A stretch of 64,000 nucleotides of DNA from Laceyella tengchongensis (GTDB lineage: Bacteria; Bacillota; Bacilli; Thermoactinomycetales; Thermoactinomycetaceae): NCBI RefSeq assembly GCF_900182735.1, contig NZ_FXTU01000004.1:239539-303538 (forward strand). The letters are read 5' to 3'. The position numbers were made by a program, and so were the translations under genes. Each line of letters starts with the position of its first letter. Within the stretch, counting starts at the first letter, position 1. Below, in pieces: positions 16,093 to 24,361 of this stretch. The notes below the pieces were generated by a model. The model saw only the letters and a list, made by a program, of their open reading frames with translations, was not told where the DNA came from and did not search any database.

Positions 16093-16673
16093 CTTTTTTT
16101 CACGTGCTTTTTTTCGATCAATAGCAGGGAAGGTGCTTGGTTTCGGTTGATGGTTTGTTGCCACATCACTTGATAGGCGTGGGCGGGGAGGGAACGGGCC
16201 CAATCGATGACAGCGCGTGCCTCTTCCGCCCCACCGGGATGGCCGGTGTACAGGGCTACGCTGAGAATGCCCCCTGTTGCCATCCACGAGGTCGCTGCTT
16301 CCAGCGCGTGTAAGGTGGTGTGCGGTTGGGTGATCACCTGTTCATCTCCGTGCGGGAGATACCCTAAGTTAAACATGAAGGCGCGAACAAGTCCGCGTGT
16401 ATCATCGGGCAGCTGTTCCGCCAATAAATGGTGGCTGGTGTGGAATAAAGTTACCCGCTCGCGTCGGCCGGCTTGTTGCAACCGGGTGTGGGTGCGGTCG
16501 ATCGCCGCCTGTTGGATATCAAATCCGTAAACATGGCCGGTTGGGCCCACGCATTCAGCCAGAAATAAGGTATCATGGCCATTGCCAATCGTGCCGTCCA
16601 CGGCGATGGAGCCAGGCGGGCAGGCGGCTTTCACTGCGGCATGGGCGCTGGCCAGGATGGAAGGTAGGATCAT
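16074..16673 (-). CDS. mnmM: tRNA mnm5(s2)U34 methyltransferase MnmM (YtqB family)
   Basis: This 199-residue class I SAM methyltransferase has the motif AVDGTIGNGHDTLFLAE at residues 24-40, the acidic GFDIQ, and the family segment FNLGYLPHGD near residue 108. YtqB homologues methylate 5-aminomethyluridine at tRNA position 34 in Gram-positive bacteria that lack MnmC. It lies directly downstream of the radical SAM gene mnmL with a six-base gap, matching the ytqA-ytqB pair of Bacillus. Its 3' end forms part of the terminator. Confidence 0.88.
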   Translation of the reverse strand: MILPSILASAHAAVKAACPPGSIAVDGTIGNGHDTLFLAECVGPTGHVYGFDIQQAAIDRTHTRLQQAGRRERVTLFHTSHHLLAEQLPDDTRGLVRAFMFNLGYLPHGDEQVITQPHTTLHALEAATSWMATGGILSVALYTGHPGGAEEARAVIDWARSLPAHAYQVMWQQTINRNQAPSLLLIEKKHVKKRGDGLS

Positions 16674-16679
16674 AGCTCA

Positions 16680-17663
16680 TCACACCCTATTCGGATGGAG
16701 ACGCTCAGCGTTGCGGGGTTGGGCGTTTTTGCCTTGCCAGGAGTTGCGCCGCACCAGCTCGGCATCGATCGCATTGAGCACTTCCCACTTTTTGCGGCTC
16801 CACATCGGGCCGATCAACAAATCAGGCGGGCCATCCCCAGTCACGCGATGGATCACCACGTCGGGAGGCAGCATTTCCAAGGAGTCAGCTACCAGCCGGA
16901 CATATTGGTCTTGCTCCAAAAATTGGACTAGCCCCGCTTCGTACTGCTTGACCATAGGGGTGTTTTTCAACAGGTGCAACAAGTGGATTTTCATGCCCTG
17001 AATATCCATGTTGGCGCAAGCTTCCACTGTCTGGAGCATCATTTCTTCTGTTTCGCCCGGCAAGCCGTGGATGATGTGGGCGCATGTGCGGATGCCGTGC
17101 TTGCGCAACTTTGCTACGCCTTCTAGGAAACATTCGTAATCATGCCCGCGGTTGACGAGTTTAGATGTCTCTTCGTGGATCGATTGCAGGCCCAGCTCAA
17201 CCCACAGGTAAGTGCGCTGATTCAGTTCGGCCAGATATTCGACCACATCGTCCGGCAAGCAATCGGGGCGCGTGGCAATCGATAAGCCGACCACCCCTTC
17301 TTGCTCCAGAATCACTTCGTACATCTCCCGTAGTTCTTCCACCGGCGCGTACGTGTTGCTAAATGCTTGGAAATATCCGATGTACTTGGCGTCGGGCCAC
17401 TTGGTGTGCATGCGCTCTTTTACATCGTGAAATTGTTTGAGCAAGTCATCGCGGCGATTCCCCGCGAAGTCACCCGAACCGCGGGCGCTACAAAAGGTGC
17501 ATCCTCCGATAGCGGCTTTGCCGTCGCGGTTGGGGCAGGTGAACCCGCCATCTAAGGACACCTTGAAGATCTTTTCGCCGAATACTTGGCGCAGATGGTG
17601 GTTCCATGTATGAAAACGTTTATCTCCCCACAGGCGGGGAGTTTGTTGTTCTGTCGTTTGCAT
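16680..17663 (-). CDS. mnmL: Radical SAM protein MnmL (YtqA family, TIGR01212)
   Basis: This protein of about 327 residues belongs to the TIGR01212 radical SAM family. The cluster-binding segment is FTCPNRDGKAAIGGCTFCS, an unusual C-x-N spacing typical of YtqA. Further family features are ATRPDCLPD and LGLQSIHE for SAM and strand packing. YtqA acts before YtqB in making the mnm5 modification of tRNA U34 in Gram-positives. I take the ATG at 17663, eight bases after AAGGA; an ATG at 17672 is three codons upstream. The gene is followed by mnmM in the same transcript. Confidence 0.87.
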   Translation of the reverse strand: MQTTEQQTPRLWGDKRFHTWNHHLRQVFGEKIFKVSLDGGFTCPNRDGKAAIGGCTFCSARGSGDFAGNRRDDLLKQFHDVKERMHTKWPDAKYIGYFQAFSNTYAPVEELREMYEVILEQEGVVGLSIATRPDCLPDDVVEYLAELNQRTYLWVELGLQSIHEETSKLVNRGHDYECFLEGVAKLRKHGIRTCAHIIHGLPGETEEMMLQTVEACANMDIQGMKIHLLHLLKNTPMVKQYEAGLVQFLEQDQYVRLVADSLEMLPPDVVIHRVTGDGPPDLLIGPMWSRKKWEVLNAIDAELVRRNSWQGKNAQPRNAERLHPNRV

Positions 17664-17862
17664 TGCACTCATCCTTGTCCATTAAAGGTCTGTCCCTATT
17701 ATACACAATTTGCCCGGCCCATGCGGTTTAAAACCATGAAGCACATCGGCTCCTGACAGAATGGAAAGATTAAACAGCGACGCGCTGTGCGTTAAAGCTG
17801 TTTAGTCGGAATGAAACAAGGGAATGAAACGCTTGTTATAAAGAAGGGAAAGGGTGGATGGT

Positions 17863-18726
17863 ATGGTGAAGTTAATCGCCATCGATATGGATGGAACCCT
17901 GTTGGACCATGAAGGGCGGGTAAGTGAGGCCAATCGGCAAGCAATCGCCGCGGCGCAGGCCAAAGGCGTGGTGGTGGCCATCGCGACGGGCCGTTCGTAT
18001 CATGGTGCCCGCAGGGTGTTGGATGAAATCGAATTTATGGGACCGCTCATTTATTTGAATGGCGCCTGCACTCAGTTGCCAGATGGTGAATTGGTTGAAG
18101 AGATCTTCATGCCCCCGGGCAAAGTAGACGAACTGGCGCACTTGCTTAAAGACGGTGGGACATATTATGAGTTTTACACTCGAGATGGAATTTATCGCAA
18201 CCGTGACGGGATTGAGATCATCAAAGCGGAAATGGACAAGCTTGAACATGTTGACACTTCATTGCACCAATGGTTGGAGAGTTTCACTGAACGCAGGCGT
18301 AATCGGATCGAAGATCGGGTGAAAGGGCGGTACGCCGAAGACATTCTGGCTGATCCCTCAATCGGCATCTACAAAGCAGTGGCGCTGTCGAGTGACTTAC
18401 CTAAATTGAAGCGAGTCAGGCAGCGTGCCGAAGCCGTTTCAGGTGTAGCGGTTTCTGCTTCTTCTGTCTACAACTTTGAAGTGAACGATCAAAAGGCGCA
18501 AAAAGGGATCGCGGTGCAAAAGCTGGCGGAGCGTTACGGTGTGCCCATGCAAGAAGTCATGGTGATCGGTGACAACCAGAATGACCGATCCATGATGAAA
18601 GTGGCAGGTGTTCCGGTGGCGATGGGCAATGCTGAGGACGAAGTGAAACAGATCTGCCGTTTCGTGACTAAAACCAACACGGAAAACGGTGTGGCGCATG
18701 CGATTCACAAGTTTGTTGGGGACTGA
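17863..18726 (+). CDS. Cof-type HAD-IIB phosphatase
   Basis: This 287-residue HAD phosphatase has motif I DMDGTLLD (residues 7-14), motif II ATGRS, a conserved Lys in NDQKAQKGIAVQKL, and motif IV MVIGDNQNDRSMMKVAG. The large C2B cap between motifs II and III marks the Cof/YwpJ group, which hydrolyse sugar phosphates, FMN or PLP; the substrate cannot be assigned. The start at 17863 follows GAAGGGAAAGGG; a GTG at 17854 is in frame. It is followed by the CNNM transporter gene after a 70-base gap. Confidence 0.88.
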   Translation: MVKLIAIDMDGTLLDHEGRVSEANRQAIAAAQAKGVVVAIATGRSYHGARRVLDEIEFMGPLIYLNGACTQLPDGELVEEIFMPPGKVDELAHLLKDGGTYYEFYTRDGIYRNRDGIEIIKAEMDKLEHVDTSLHQWLESFTERRRNRIEDRVKGRYAEDILADPSIGIYKAVALSSDLPKLKRVRQRAEAVSGVAVSASSVYNFEVNDQKAQKGIAVQKLAERYGVPMQEVMVIGDNQNDRSMMKVAGVPVAMGNAEDEVKQICRFVTKTNTENGVAHAIHKFVGD

Positions 18727-18797
18727 ACATACCTTGAGAAAAGGTGATATAATACAGAGAAAACATATCTTTTCGCGCTCTTAGGAGGAGAACTTGA

Positions 18798-20129
18798 TTG
18801 GAAGACGTGATAGAACCGCTTCTTATGATGTCTTTGGTAGTGTTTTTTGTATTCCTTAACGGATTTTTTGTCGCGGCCGAATTCGCCATAGTCAAGGTGC
18901 GATCGACACGGATCGCCCAATTGGAAGACCGGCGCGGCCGGGTCGCGCAGAAAATCCTGGCCAATCTGGACGCCTATCTGTCGGCGACGCAACTAGGGAT
19001 TACACTGGCTTCCTTGGCGTTGGGTTGGATTGGGGAACCAGCCATCGTCAAATTGATCTCGCCGCTGTTCATCTATCTGGGCATGCCCGAATGGATGATT
19101 CATGCGGTGGCGGTGATCATCGCCTTCACCCTCATCACTTTTTTGCACATCGTCTTGGGTGAGATGGCGCCAAAGTCCTGGGCGATTCGCCAAGCGGAAT
19201 CCGTCACCTTGTGGACGGCCATGCCGCTCAACTGGTTTTATGTCGTTTTCCGACCCTTTATCTACGTCCTGAACAATGCATCCAACTTGTGTTTGCGGTG
19301 GTTTGGCGTCGAATCCAATGAAACCCACCAGGCGCACACCGAAGAGGAAATTCGGATGCTGATCGCGCAAAGCCATAAGAGCGGCGTGATTGATCAAACC
19401 GAGTTGACCCTGTTTGATAACGTGTTTGACTTCACGGAACGGGTTGCCCGGGAAGTGATGGTACCGCGCGTCAAAATCGTCTGTCTGTATGAGAATGAGC
19501 CGTTTCATGCCAATCTGGAGCGGATCAAACAGACGCCGCATACGCGATTCCCATTATGCGGCCGGGACAAGGATGACATCAAGGGGATTGTGCACATTCG
19601 CGACGTGTATCAGCTGATGACAGAAGGAATAGAGCCGAATCTCTTGGAGTTGGCCCGGCCGGCTACCGTTGTGCCAGAAACGATGGAAGTGAAGGACATC
19701 TTGCGCCAATTGCAAAAAAATCGCGCGGGGATGGCGATTGTCGTTGATGAATATGGCGGAACGGCCGGCATTTTGACTACCGAAGATATCATAGAGGAGA
19801 TTTTCGGTGAGATCCAAGACGAGTTTGACAATGAACGGCCTCATATCCTGCGGAAGGGACGTAATGCGTCCATTGATGCGGGGTTGTTGATTGAAGATGT
19901 GAATGAATTGCTTCACATTCAGATTGAAGACCAGGATAATGACACGATCGGTGGTTGGTTGTTTTCGGAATTGGAGAAGGTGCCGAGCGTGGGTGACCAG
20001 GTCGCTTTTGGAGAATGGCTGTTCACTGTGGAAGAAATGGATCAGTTGCGGATCTCCCGAATTATGGCGTCACCGCTGACGCAAGAGGATCAAGCGCCCG
20101 ATGAGAAGTTGTTGCCGACTTCTTCCTAG
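18798..20129 (+). CDS. CNNM/CorC-type magnesium transport or efflux protein (hemolysin family)
   Basis: This 443-residue membrane protein starts with TTG at 18798 behind TAGGAGGAG. A DUF21 membrane domain (about residues 5-200) has three to four helices, with the conserved FFVAAEFAIVKVRSTR and LGEMAPKSWAI. It is followed by a CBS pair (REVMVPR to ILTTEDIIEEIFGEIQDE) and a C-terminal CorC/HlyC domain. In Bacillus, members such as MpfA export Mg2+; the old name hemolysin is not a functional call. It is monocistronic or in operon with the HAD phosphatase, with a terminator at 20139. Confidence 0.9.
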   Translation: MEDVIEPLLMMSLVVFFVFLNGFFVAAEFAIVKVRSTRIAQLEDRRGRVAQKILANLDAYLSATQLGITLASLALGWIGEPAIVKLISPLFIYLGMPEWMIHAVAVIIAFTLITFLHIVLGEMAPKSWAIRQAESVTLWTAMPLNWFYVVFRPFIYVLNNASNLCLRWFGVESNETHQAHTEEEIRMLIAQSHKSGVIDQTELTLFDNVFDFTERVAREVMVPRVKIVCLYENEPFHANLERIKQTPHTRFPLCGRDKDDIKGIVHIRDVYQLMTEGIEPNLLELARPATVVPETMEVKDILRQLQKNRAGMAIVVDEYGGTAGILTTEDIIEEIFGEIQDEFDNERPHILRKGRNASIDAGLLIEDVNELLHIQIEDQDNDTIGGWLFSELEKVPSVGDQVAFGEWLFTVEEMDQLRISRIMASPLTQEDQAPDEKLLPTSS

Positions 20130-20138
20130 GGGGATGTT

Positions 20139-20167
20139 TGGAACCCAGTTTGGGTTCCTTTTTTTAT
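20139..20167 (+). terminator. Terminator after the CNNM gene
   Basis: GGAACCCA and TGGGTTCC form a perfect stem with a three-base loop followed by TTTTTTT. Confidence 0.9.
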
Positions 20168-20182
20168 ATCCCATAAAATAAT

Positions 20183-20208
20183 AAACTCAGGAAAGGGCTC
20201 CTGAGTTT
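20183..20208. repeat. Perfect 10-bp inverted repeat in the long gap before pdhA
   Basis: AAACTCAGGA and TCCTGAGTTT surround AAGGGC. On the minus strand an AT-rich tract (ATTATTTTAT) follows, so it could terminate minus-strand transcription. The 20210-20640 stretch that follows is AT-rich; a 77-codon minus frame there has no ribosome site or recognisable content, and I see no gene. Confidence 0.6.
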
Positions 20209-20644
20209 GGCTTGGTAATTATTAGGGAGATGGCGCTGATTGGCTACACCCGTTCATTTATTGTTTTAACTGCTTGGAGGGTCTGCTTCTAAAATAAAAT
20301 TCATCTAACGTCACCTCTTTTGCTGCGAAATACATCCATTATGTCTTTGTTATGTAATTGTACTTCAATTCGAAACAAATTTTCAATATAATTAGTAAAT
20401 GCATTTTATATAGCGACAATCCATTTTTCTAATTATTACTTTATCGTGCAAATGCAATTGTATTATTATGATTATTCTGTATTTATTTTTCTCTGCGTTT
20501 ATGCGAAAATAGCGAAGCGGTTTAAGGAAGAATAAAAGAGCAGGGAATCTTTTATGGTTGGTAAATTTATTCAAGAGGGTGAAACAGAAAACAGTCATGT
20601 CATGATTTAAAAGTTTAATGTACATCTTAAAGGAGAGAGGTTGA

Positions 20645-20672
20645 TTGACAAATTTTTTATCAGTTGTATTAT
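20645..20672 (+). promoter_or_regulatory. Sigma-A promoter of the pdh operon
   Basis: TTGACA and TATTAT are separated by 16 bases, 147 bases upstream of the pdhA start. It is the best promoter match in the 690-base gap. Confidence 0.6.
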
Positions 20673-20775
20673 TGAATTATGAGCGTTTGTTTCAACAGGG
20701 GAAATTGAAGAATAGCAATTGATTTCCGGAGTGATCCTCATCCTGTACTAAAACAGATTGCGGTTATAGTTATAA

Positions 20776-20794
20776 CAGTGAAACGTTTTCACTG
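20776..20794. promoter_or_regulatory. Palindromic operator-like element in the pdhA leader
   Basis: CAGTGAAACGTTTTCACTG is a perfect 8-3-8 inverted repeat 25 bases upstream of pdhA. It resembles a catabolite-responsive element but is one base too short between the half-sites. A second small repeat, GTTATA-GT-TATAAC, lies just upstream at 20763-20776. Confidence 0.55.
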
Positions 20795-20818
20795 AGACTT
20801 ATAAAATGGGGTGATACC

Positions 20819-21922
20819 ATGGCGAAGACCAAACAACGCAACATGTTTGGAAATGCTGAAGTTCGGTTACAACCGATTGAGCCGTTTGCCGTTCTGTCTG
20901 TAGAAGGTAAAGTGGTGAATAAAGATGCAATGCCAAAGTTGAGCGACGAGCAACTGCGGGAATTGATGAGACGCATGGTGTTTACCCGCGTCTGGGATCA
21001 GCGCGCGGTCAACCTGGCTCGACAAGGGCGTCTTGGTTTCTATGCGCCTGTGTCGGGTCAAGAGGCGACGATGATCGGTAGTGAATTCGCGCTTAACAAA
21101 GACGATTTCATCCTGCCGGGCTATCGTGACATTCCGCAATTGTACTGGCACGGTTATCCGATGTACCAGGCGTTCCTGTGGTCCAAAGGGCATATCCACG
21201 GCGGACAAATCCCTGAAGATGTGCATGTGCTGATGCCGCAAATCATCATCGGTGCACAATACGTGCAAACCTCCGGCGTAGCGATGGCTTTCAAACAGCG
21301 CGGTGAGAAACGTGTGGCCATCACCTTCACCGGAGACGGTGGTAGCTCGCAAGGGGATTTCTATGAAGCAATGAACTTTGCTGGCGTCTATAAGCTACCT
21401 GCTATCTTCGTGGTGCAAAACAACGGTTATGCGATCTCCACACCGTTCAAGAAACAAACGAATGCTGCTTCTATTGCGCAAAAAGGGGTAGCCGCCGGCG
21501 TTCGCAGCATTCAAGTAGACGGGTTTGACGTGCTGGCTGTGTACCAAGCTGTGCACGATGCAGCAGAACGCGCCCGCAACGGTGAAGGCCCAACATTGAT
21601 CGAAGCGATCAACTACCGCCTTGGACCGCACTCGATGTCGGGTGACGACCCAACCCGCTACCGCGCCAAAGATGAGCCATCTGAGTACGACGAGAAAGAA
21701 CCGTTGGTTCGTTTCCGCCGTTACCTCGAATCCAAAGGTCTGTGGACGGAAGCGGATGAAAACCAAGTGATTGAAGAAGCGAAACAAGCTGTAACAGATG
21801 CGATCAAGAAAGCCGAGTCTTATGAGAAGATGACGGTGGATCAATTGATCGATGCGATGTACGAAGTTACTCCTCCGCATCTGGAAAAACAGAAAGCAGA
21901 GTTCGCAAAGGAGGGTAAATAA
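20819..21922 (+). CDS. pdhA: Pyruvate dehydrogenase E1 component alpha subunit
   Basis: This 367-residue E1 alpha subunit has the thiamine diphosphate motif TGDGGSSQGDFYEAMNFAG continuing to VVQNN near residues 172-200. The C-terminal YRLGPHSMSGDDPTRYR contains the phosphorylation-loop-like segment. With PdhB it decarboxylates pyruvate and acetylates the lipoyl group of PdhC. The pdhA-pdhB-pdhC-pdhD order is that of Bacillales. The ATG at 20819 follows GGGGTGAT. The long leader holds a palindrome, suggesting regulation. A second, more divergent E1/E2 set at 57-60 kb is assigned to branched-chain oxoacids. Confidence 0.95.
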   Translation: MAKTKQRNMFGNAEVRLQPIEPFAVLSVEGKVVNKDAMPKLSDEQLRELMRRMVFTRVWDQRAVNLARQGRLGFYAPVSGQEATMIGSEFALNKDDFILPGYRDIPQLYWHGYPMYQAFLWSKGHIHGGQIPEDVHVLMPQIIIGAQYVQTSGVAMAFKQRGEKRVAITFTGDGGSSQGDFYEAMNFAGVYKLPAIFVVQNNGYAISTPFKKQTNAASIAQKGVAAGVRSIQVDGFDVLAVYQAVHDAAERARNGEGPTLIEAINYRLGPHSMSGDDPTRYRAKDEPSEYDEKEPLVRFRRYLESKGLWTEADENQVIEEAKQAVTDAIKKAESYEKMTVDQLIDAMYEVTPPHLEKQKAEFAKEGK

Positions 21923-21925
21923 ACC

Positions 21926-22906
21926 ATGCCACAAATGACAATGGTGAAAGCGATCAATGATGCCATGCGCGTGGAACTGAAGCGCGACCCAAACGTCATG
22001 GTATTTGGTGAAGATGTGGGAACCAACGGCGGCGTTTTCCGTGCAACCGACGGTTTGCAAAAAGAGTTTGGTGAACACCGCGTGCTTGACACCCCGCTGG
22101 CGGAGTCTGGCATCGGCGGTCTGGCTGTAGGCCTGGCTGTCCAAGGTTTCCGTCCGATTGCTGAGATTCAGTTCATCGGTTTTACTCCAGAAGCGTTTGA
22201 CTCTATCGCGGTGCAAGCTCCGCGGATGCGTTACCGCTCCGGTGGCCGTTATTCCGCTCCAATCGTATTCCGCACGCCATTTGGCGCGGGTGTGAAGGCG
22301 CCAGAGTTGCATGCCGACAGCTTGGAAGCGTGGTTGACCAAAACTCCGGGGATCAAAGTGGTTTGCCCATCCAACCCTTATGATGCCAAAGGATTGTTGA
22401 TCTCGGCGATCCGCGACAACGACCCGGTCTTCTTCATGGAGCATTTGAAATTGTACTTCGCATTGAAAGGTGAAGTGCCAGAAGGCGAATACACCGTACC
22501 GATTGGCAAAGCCAACGTTGTGCGGGAAGGATCAGATATCACCGTGATCACGTACGGTGCGATGGTGCATACTGCGATGAAAGCAGCAGAGCAAGCGGAA
22601 AAAGAGCGTGGCACGAAAGTAGAAGTGATTGACTTGCGCACCCTGAGCCCGCTGGATGTTGAAACCATCGTCAGCTCGGTTGAAAAAACCGGCCGTGCCA
22701 TCGTCTTGCAAGAGGCGCCATACTCTGCTGGCGTGGCCGCAGATGTGATTGCGCTGATCAACGAGCACGCTATTCTCAAATTGGAAGCGCCGGTAAAACG
22801 CGTGACACCGCCGGATACGCATTTGGCTTACCAATTGATCGAAGATCAGTGGGTGCCGGATGCCGCGCGCGTTGTGAAGGCGATCAACGAAGTGCTCGAC
22901 TTCTGA
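21926..22906 (+). CDS. pdhB: Pyruvate dehydrogenase E1 component beta subunit
   Basis: This 326-residue transketolase-type E1 beta subunit has the N-terminal VFGEDVGTNGGVFRAT, the RMRYRSGG and RTPFGAG region, and the C-terminal domain from VIDLRTLSPLD. It pairs with PdhA to form the heterotetrameric E1. It follows pdhA by three bases, with AAGGAGGGTAAAT as ribosome site inside the end of pdhA. A 164-base gap with a strong hairpin separates it from pdhC. Confidence 0.95.
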   Translation: MPQMTMVKAINDAMRVELKRDPNVMVFGEDVGTNGGVFRATDGLQKEFGEHRVLDTPLAESGIGGLAVGLAVQGFRPIAEIQFIGFTPEAFDSIAVQAPRMRYRSGGRYSAPIVFRTPFGAGVKAPELHADSLEAWLTKTPGIKVVCPSNPYDAKGLLISAIRDNDPVFFMEHLKLYFALKGEVPEGEYTVPIGKANVVREGSDITVITYGAMVHTAMKAAEQAEKERGTKVEVIDLRTLSPLDVETIVSSVEKTGRAIVLQEAPYSAGVAADVIALINEHAILKLEAPVKRVTPPDTHLAYQLIEDQWVPDAARVVKAINEVLDF

Positions 22907-22964
22907 TGAGATTGGAACGGACAACCTGTGTACTGTTGCATGTTTGGCATGGTACATAGCAATG

Positions 22965-23009
22965 AGCGGTGGTCATACCCGCCACGAAATCAGTGGTCGG
23001 GTCACCGCC
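22965..23009 (+). other. Long hairpin between pdhB and pdhC
   Basis: GCGGTG with CACCGC and CCCG-CCAC with GTGGTCGGG form an extended stem, followed by CTTCTTTTT. It may act as a partial terminator or RNA-processing site that sets the ratio of E1 to E2/E3 transcripts. Confidence 0.6.
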
Positions 23010-23070
23010 TTCTTTTTCATGACGAGATTGAACAAAACTAAGTAGCTGAGTCAGATAGGAGGTTGCTCTC

Positions 23071-24360
23071 GTGGCATACGAATTTCAATTGCCTGATGTT
23101 GGTGAAGGAATCCACGAAGGTGAGATAGTAAAGCTTCATGTCAATGTGGGAGACAAAATCGAAGAGTTTGACGTGTTCGCTGAGGTGCAAACCGACAAGG
23201 CGGTAGTGGAAATCACTTCACCAGTCACGGGCACGGTTCGCGAACTGAAAGTGAAAGAAGGGGATATTGCCCTCGTTCACTCTACCATCGCTCTGATCGA
23301 TGTGGAAGGCGCCGAACCGGCTCCGGCAACCGAAGCGCCTGCTAAAGAGGAAGCGGCGCAAGCGGAAAAAGCTCCGGCTGAACCGGTTCAAGTGGAGTCG
23401 GCCAAAACGGAAACACCGGCTAAACGCGGCAATGTGTCGGCTATGCCGTCCGTGCGTAAGCTGGCGCGCGAATTGGGCGTAGACATCACACAAGTGCCGG
23501 GAACGGGCAAACATGGACGTATCTCGGCTGAAGATGTGCGCAACTTTGCGGCTGGCGGCAAACAAGCAGCTGCTCCGGCGGAAACAGTTGCTGAAGCGCC
23601 TGCGACCAAAGCGGCATCTGGTGTGGCACCGTCCAAAACAGCCATCGAAACCGTCGGCACAGAAGAGCGCATCCCATTGCGTGGTATTCGTCGCACCATC
23701 GCGACACGCATGGTGGAAAGCAAGCACACCGCACCGCATGTGCACATCATGGATGAATTTGATGTGACCGAACTGGTTGAGTTGCGCAGCTGGGGCAAAA
23801 GCATCGCGCAAGAGCGCAACATCAAATTGACATATCTGCCGTTTATCATGAAAGCGGTCGTTGCGGCCCTGCGCGAGTTCCCGACCTTAAATGCTTCGAT
23901 TGATGATGAAAACCAAGAGATCGTCATTAAGCATTACTACCACATCGGTATGGCCGCGGCGACCGACAATGGGCTACTGGTGCCAGTCATCAAAGATGTG
24001 GATCGCAAATCCATGTTTGACTTGGCGGAAGAAACGGCTGACAAAGCGAGCCGCGCGCGCCAAATGAAGCTGGATGCAAGTGAGATGAAAGGAAGCACCT
24101 TCACCATTTCCAGCTTGGGTAATCTAGGGGGCCAATTGTTCACCCCGATTATCAACTATCCGGAAGTGGCCATCTTGGGTGTCGGAGCGATCAAAGAAAA
24201 GCCGGTTGTGCATAACGGAGAAATCGTCATCCGTCCGCAACTGCACGTTTCCTTGGGCTTTGACCACCGCCTGATCGACGGAGATGTCGCTGCCCGGTTC
24301 TTAAGCCGCTTGAAACAGCTCTTGGAAAATCCAAAACTCTTGATGATGGAGATGAGATAA
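23071..24360 (+). CDS. pdhC: Dihydrolipoamide acetyltransferase (E2) of pyruvate dehydrogenase
   Basis: This 429-residue E2 has a single lipoyl domain (residues 1-78; lipoyl Lys in QTDKAVVEI) and an Ala/Pro/Glu-rich flexible linker to about 125. A peripheral subunit-binding domain follows (MPSVRKLARELGVD, then GTGKHGRISAEDV), a second linker, and the catalytic domain with SLGFDHRLIDGDVA. It forms the core of the complex and transfers acetyl to CoA. It starts with GTG at 23071 behind AGGAGG. A pdhC with one lipoyl domain is normal for Bacillales. Confidence 0.95.
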   Translation: MAYEFQLPDVGEGIHEGEIVKLHVNVGDKIEEFDVFAEVQTDKAVVEITSPVTGTVRELKVKEGDIALVHSTIALIDVEGAEPAPATEAPAKEEAAQAEKAPAEPVQVESAKTETPAKRGNVSAMPSVRKLARELGVDITQVPGTGKHGRISAEDVRNFAAGGKQAAAPAETVAEAPATKAASGVAPSKTAIETVGTEERIPLRGIRRTIATRMVESKHTAPHVHIMDEFDVTELVELRSWGKSIAQERNIKLTYLPFIMKAVVAALREFPTLNASIDDENQEIVIKHYYHIGMAAATDNGLLVPVIKDVDRKSMFDLAEETADKASRARQMKLDASEMKGSTFTISSLGNLGGQLFTPIINYPEVAILGVGAIKEKPVVHNGEIVIRPQLHVSLGFDHRLIDGDVAARFLSRLKQLLENPKLLMMEMR

Positions 24361-24361
24361 G

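Noticed and set aside
20392..20625. 77-codon minus-strand frame in the gap before pdhA
   Set aside because: It is AT-rich with Ile/Lys/Phe-biased composition, has no ribosome site and no recognisable motif, and the gap otherwise holds promoter elements.
20776..20794. Catabolite-responsive element (CcpA site) at pdhA
   Set aside because: The half-sites are one base too close for the cre consensus, so I list it only as an unassigned palindrome.
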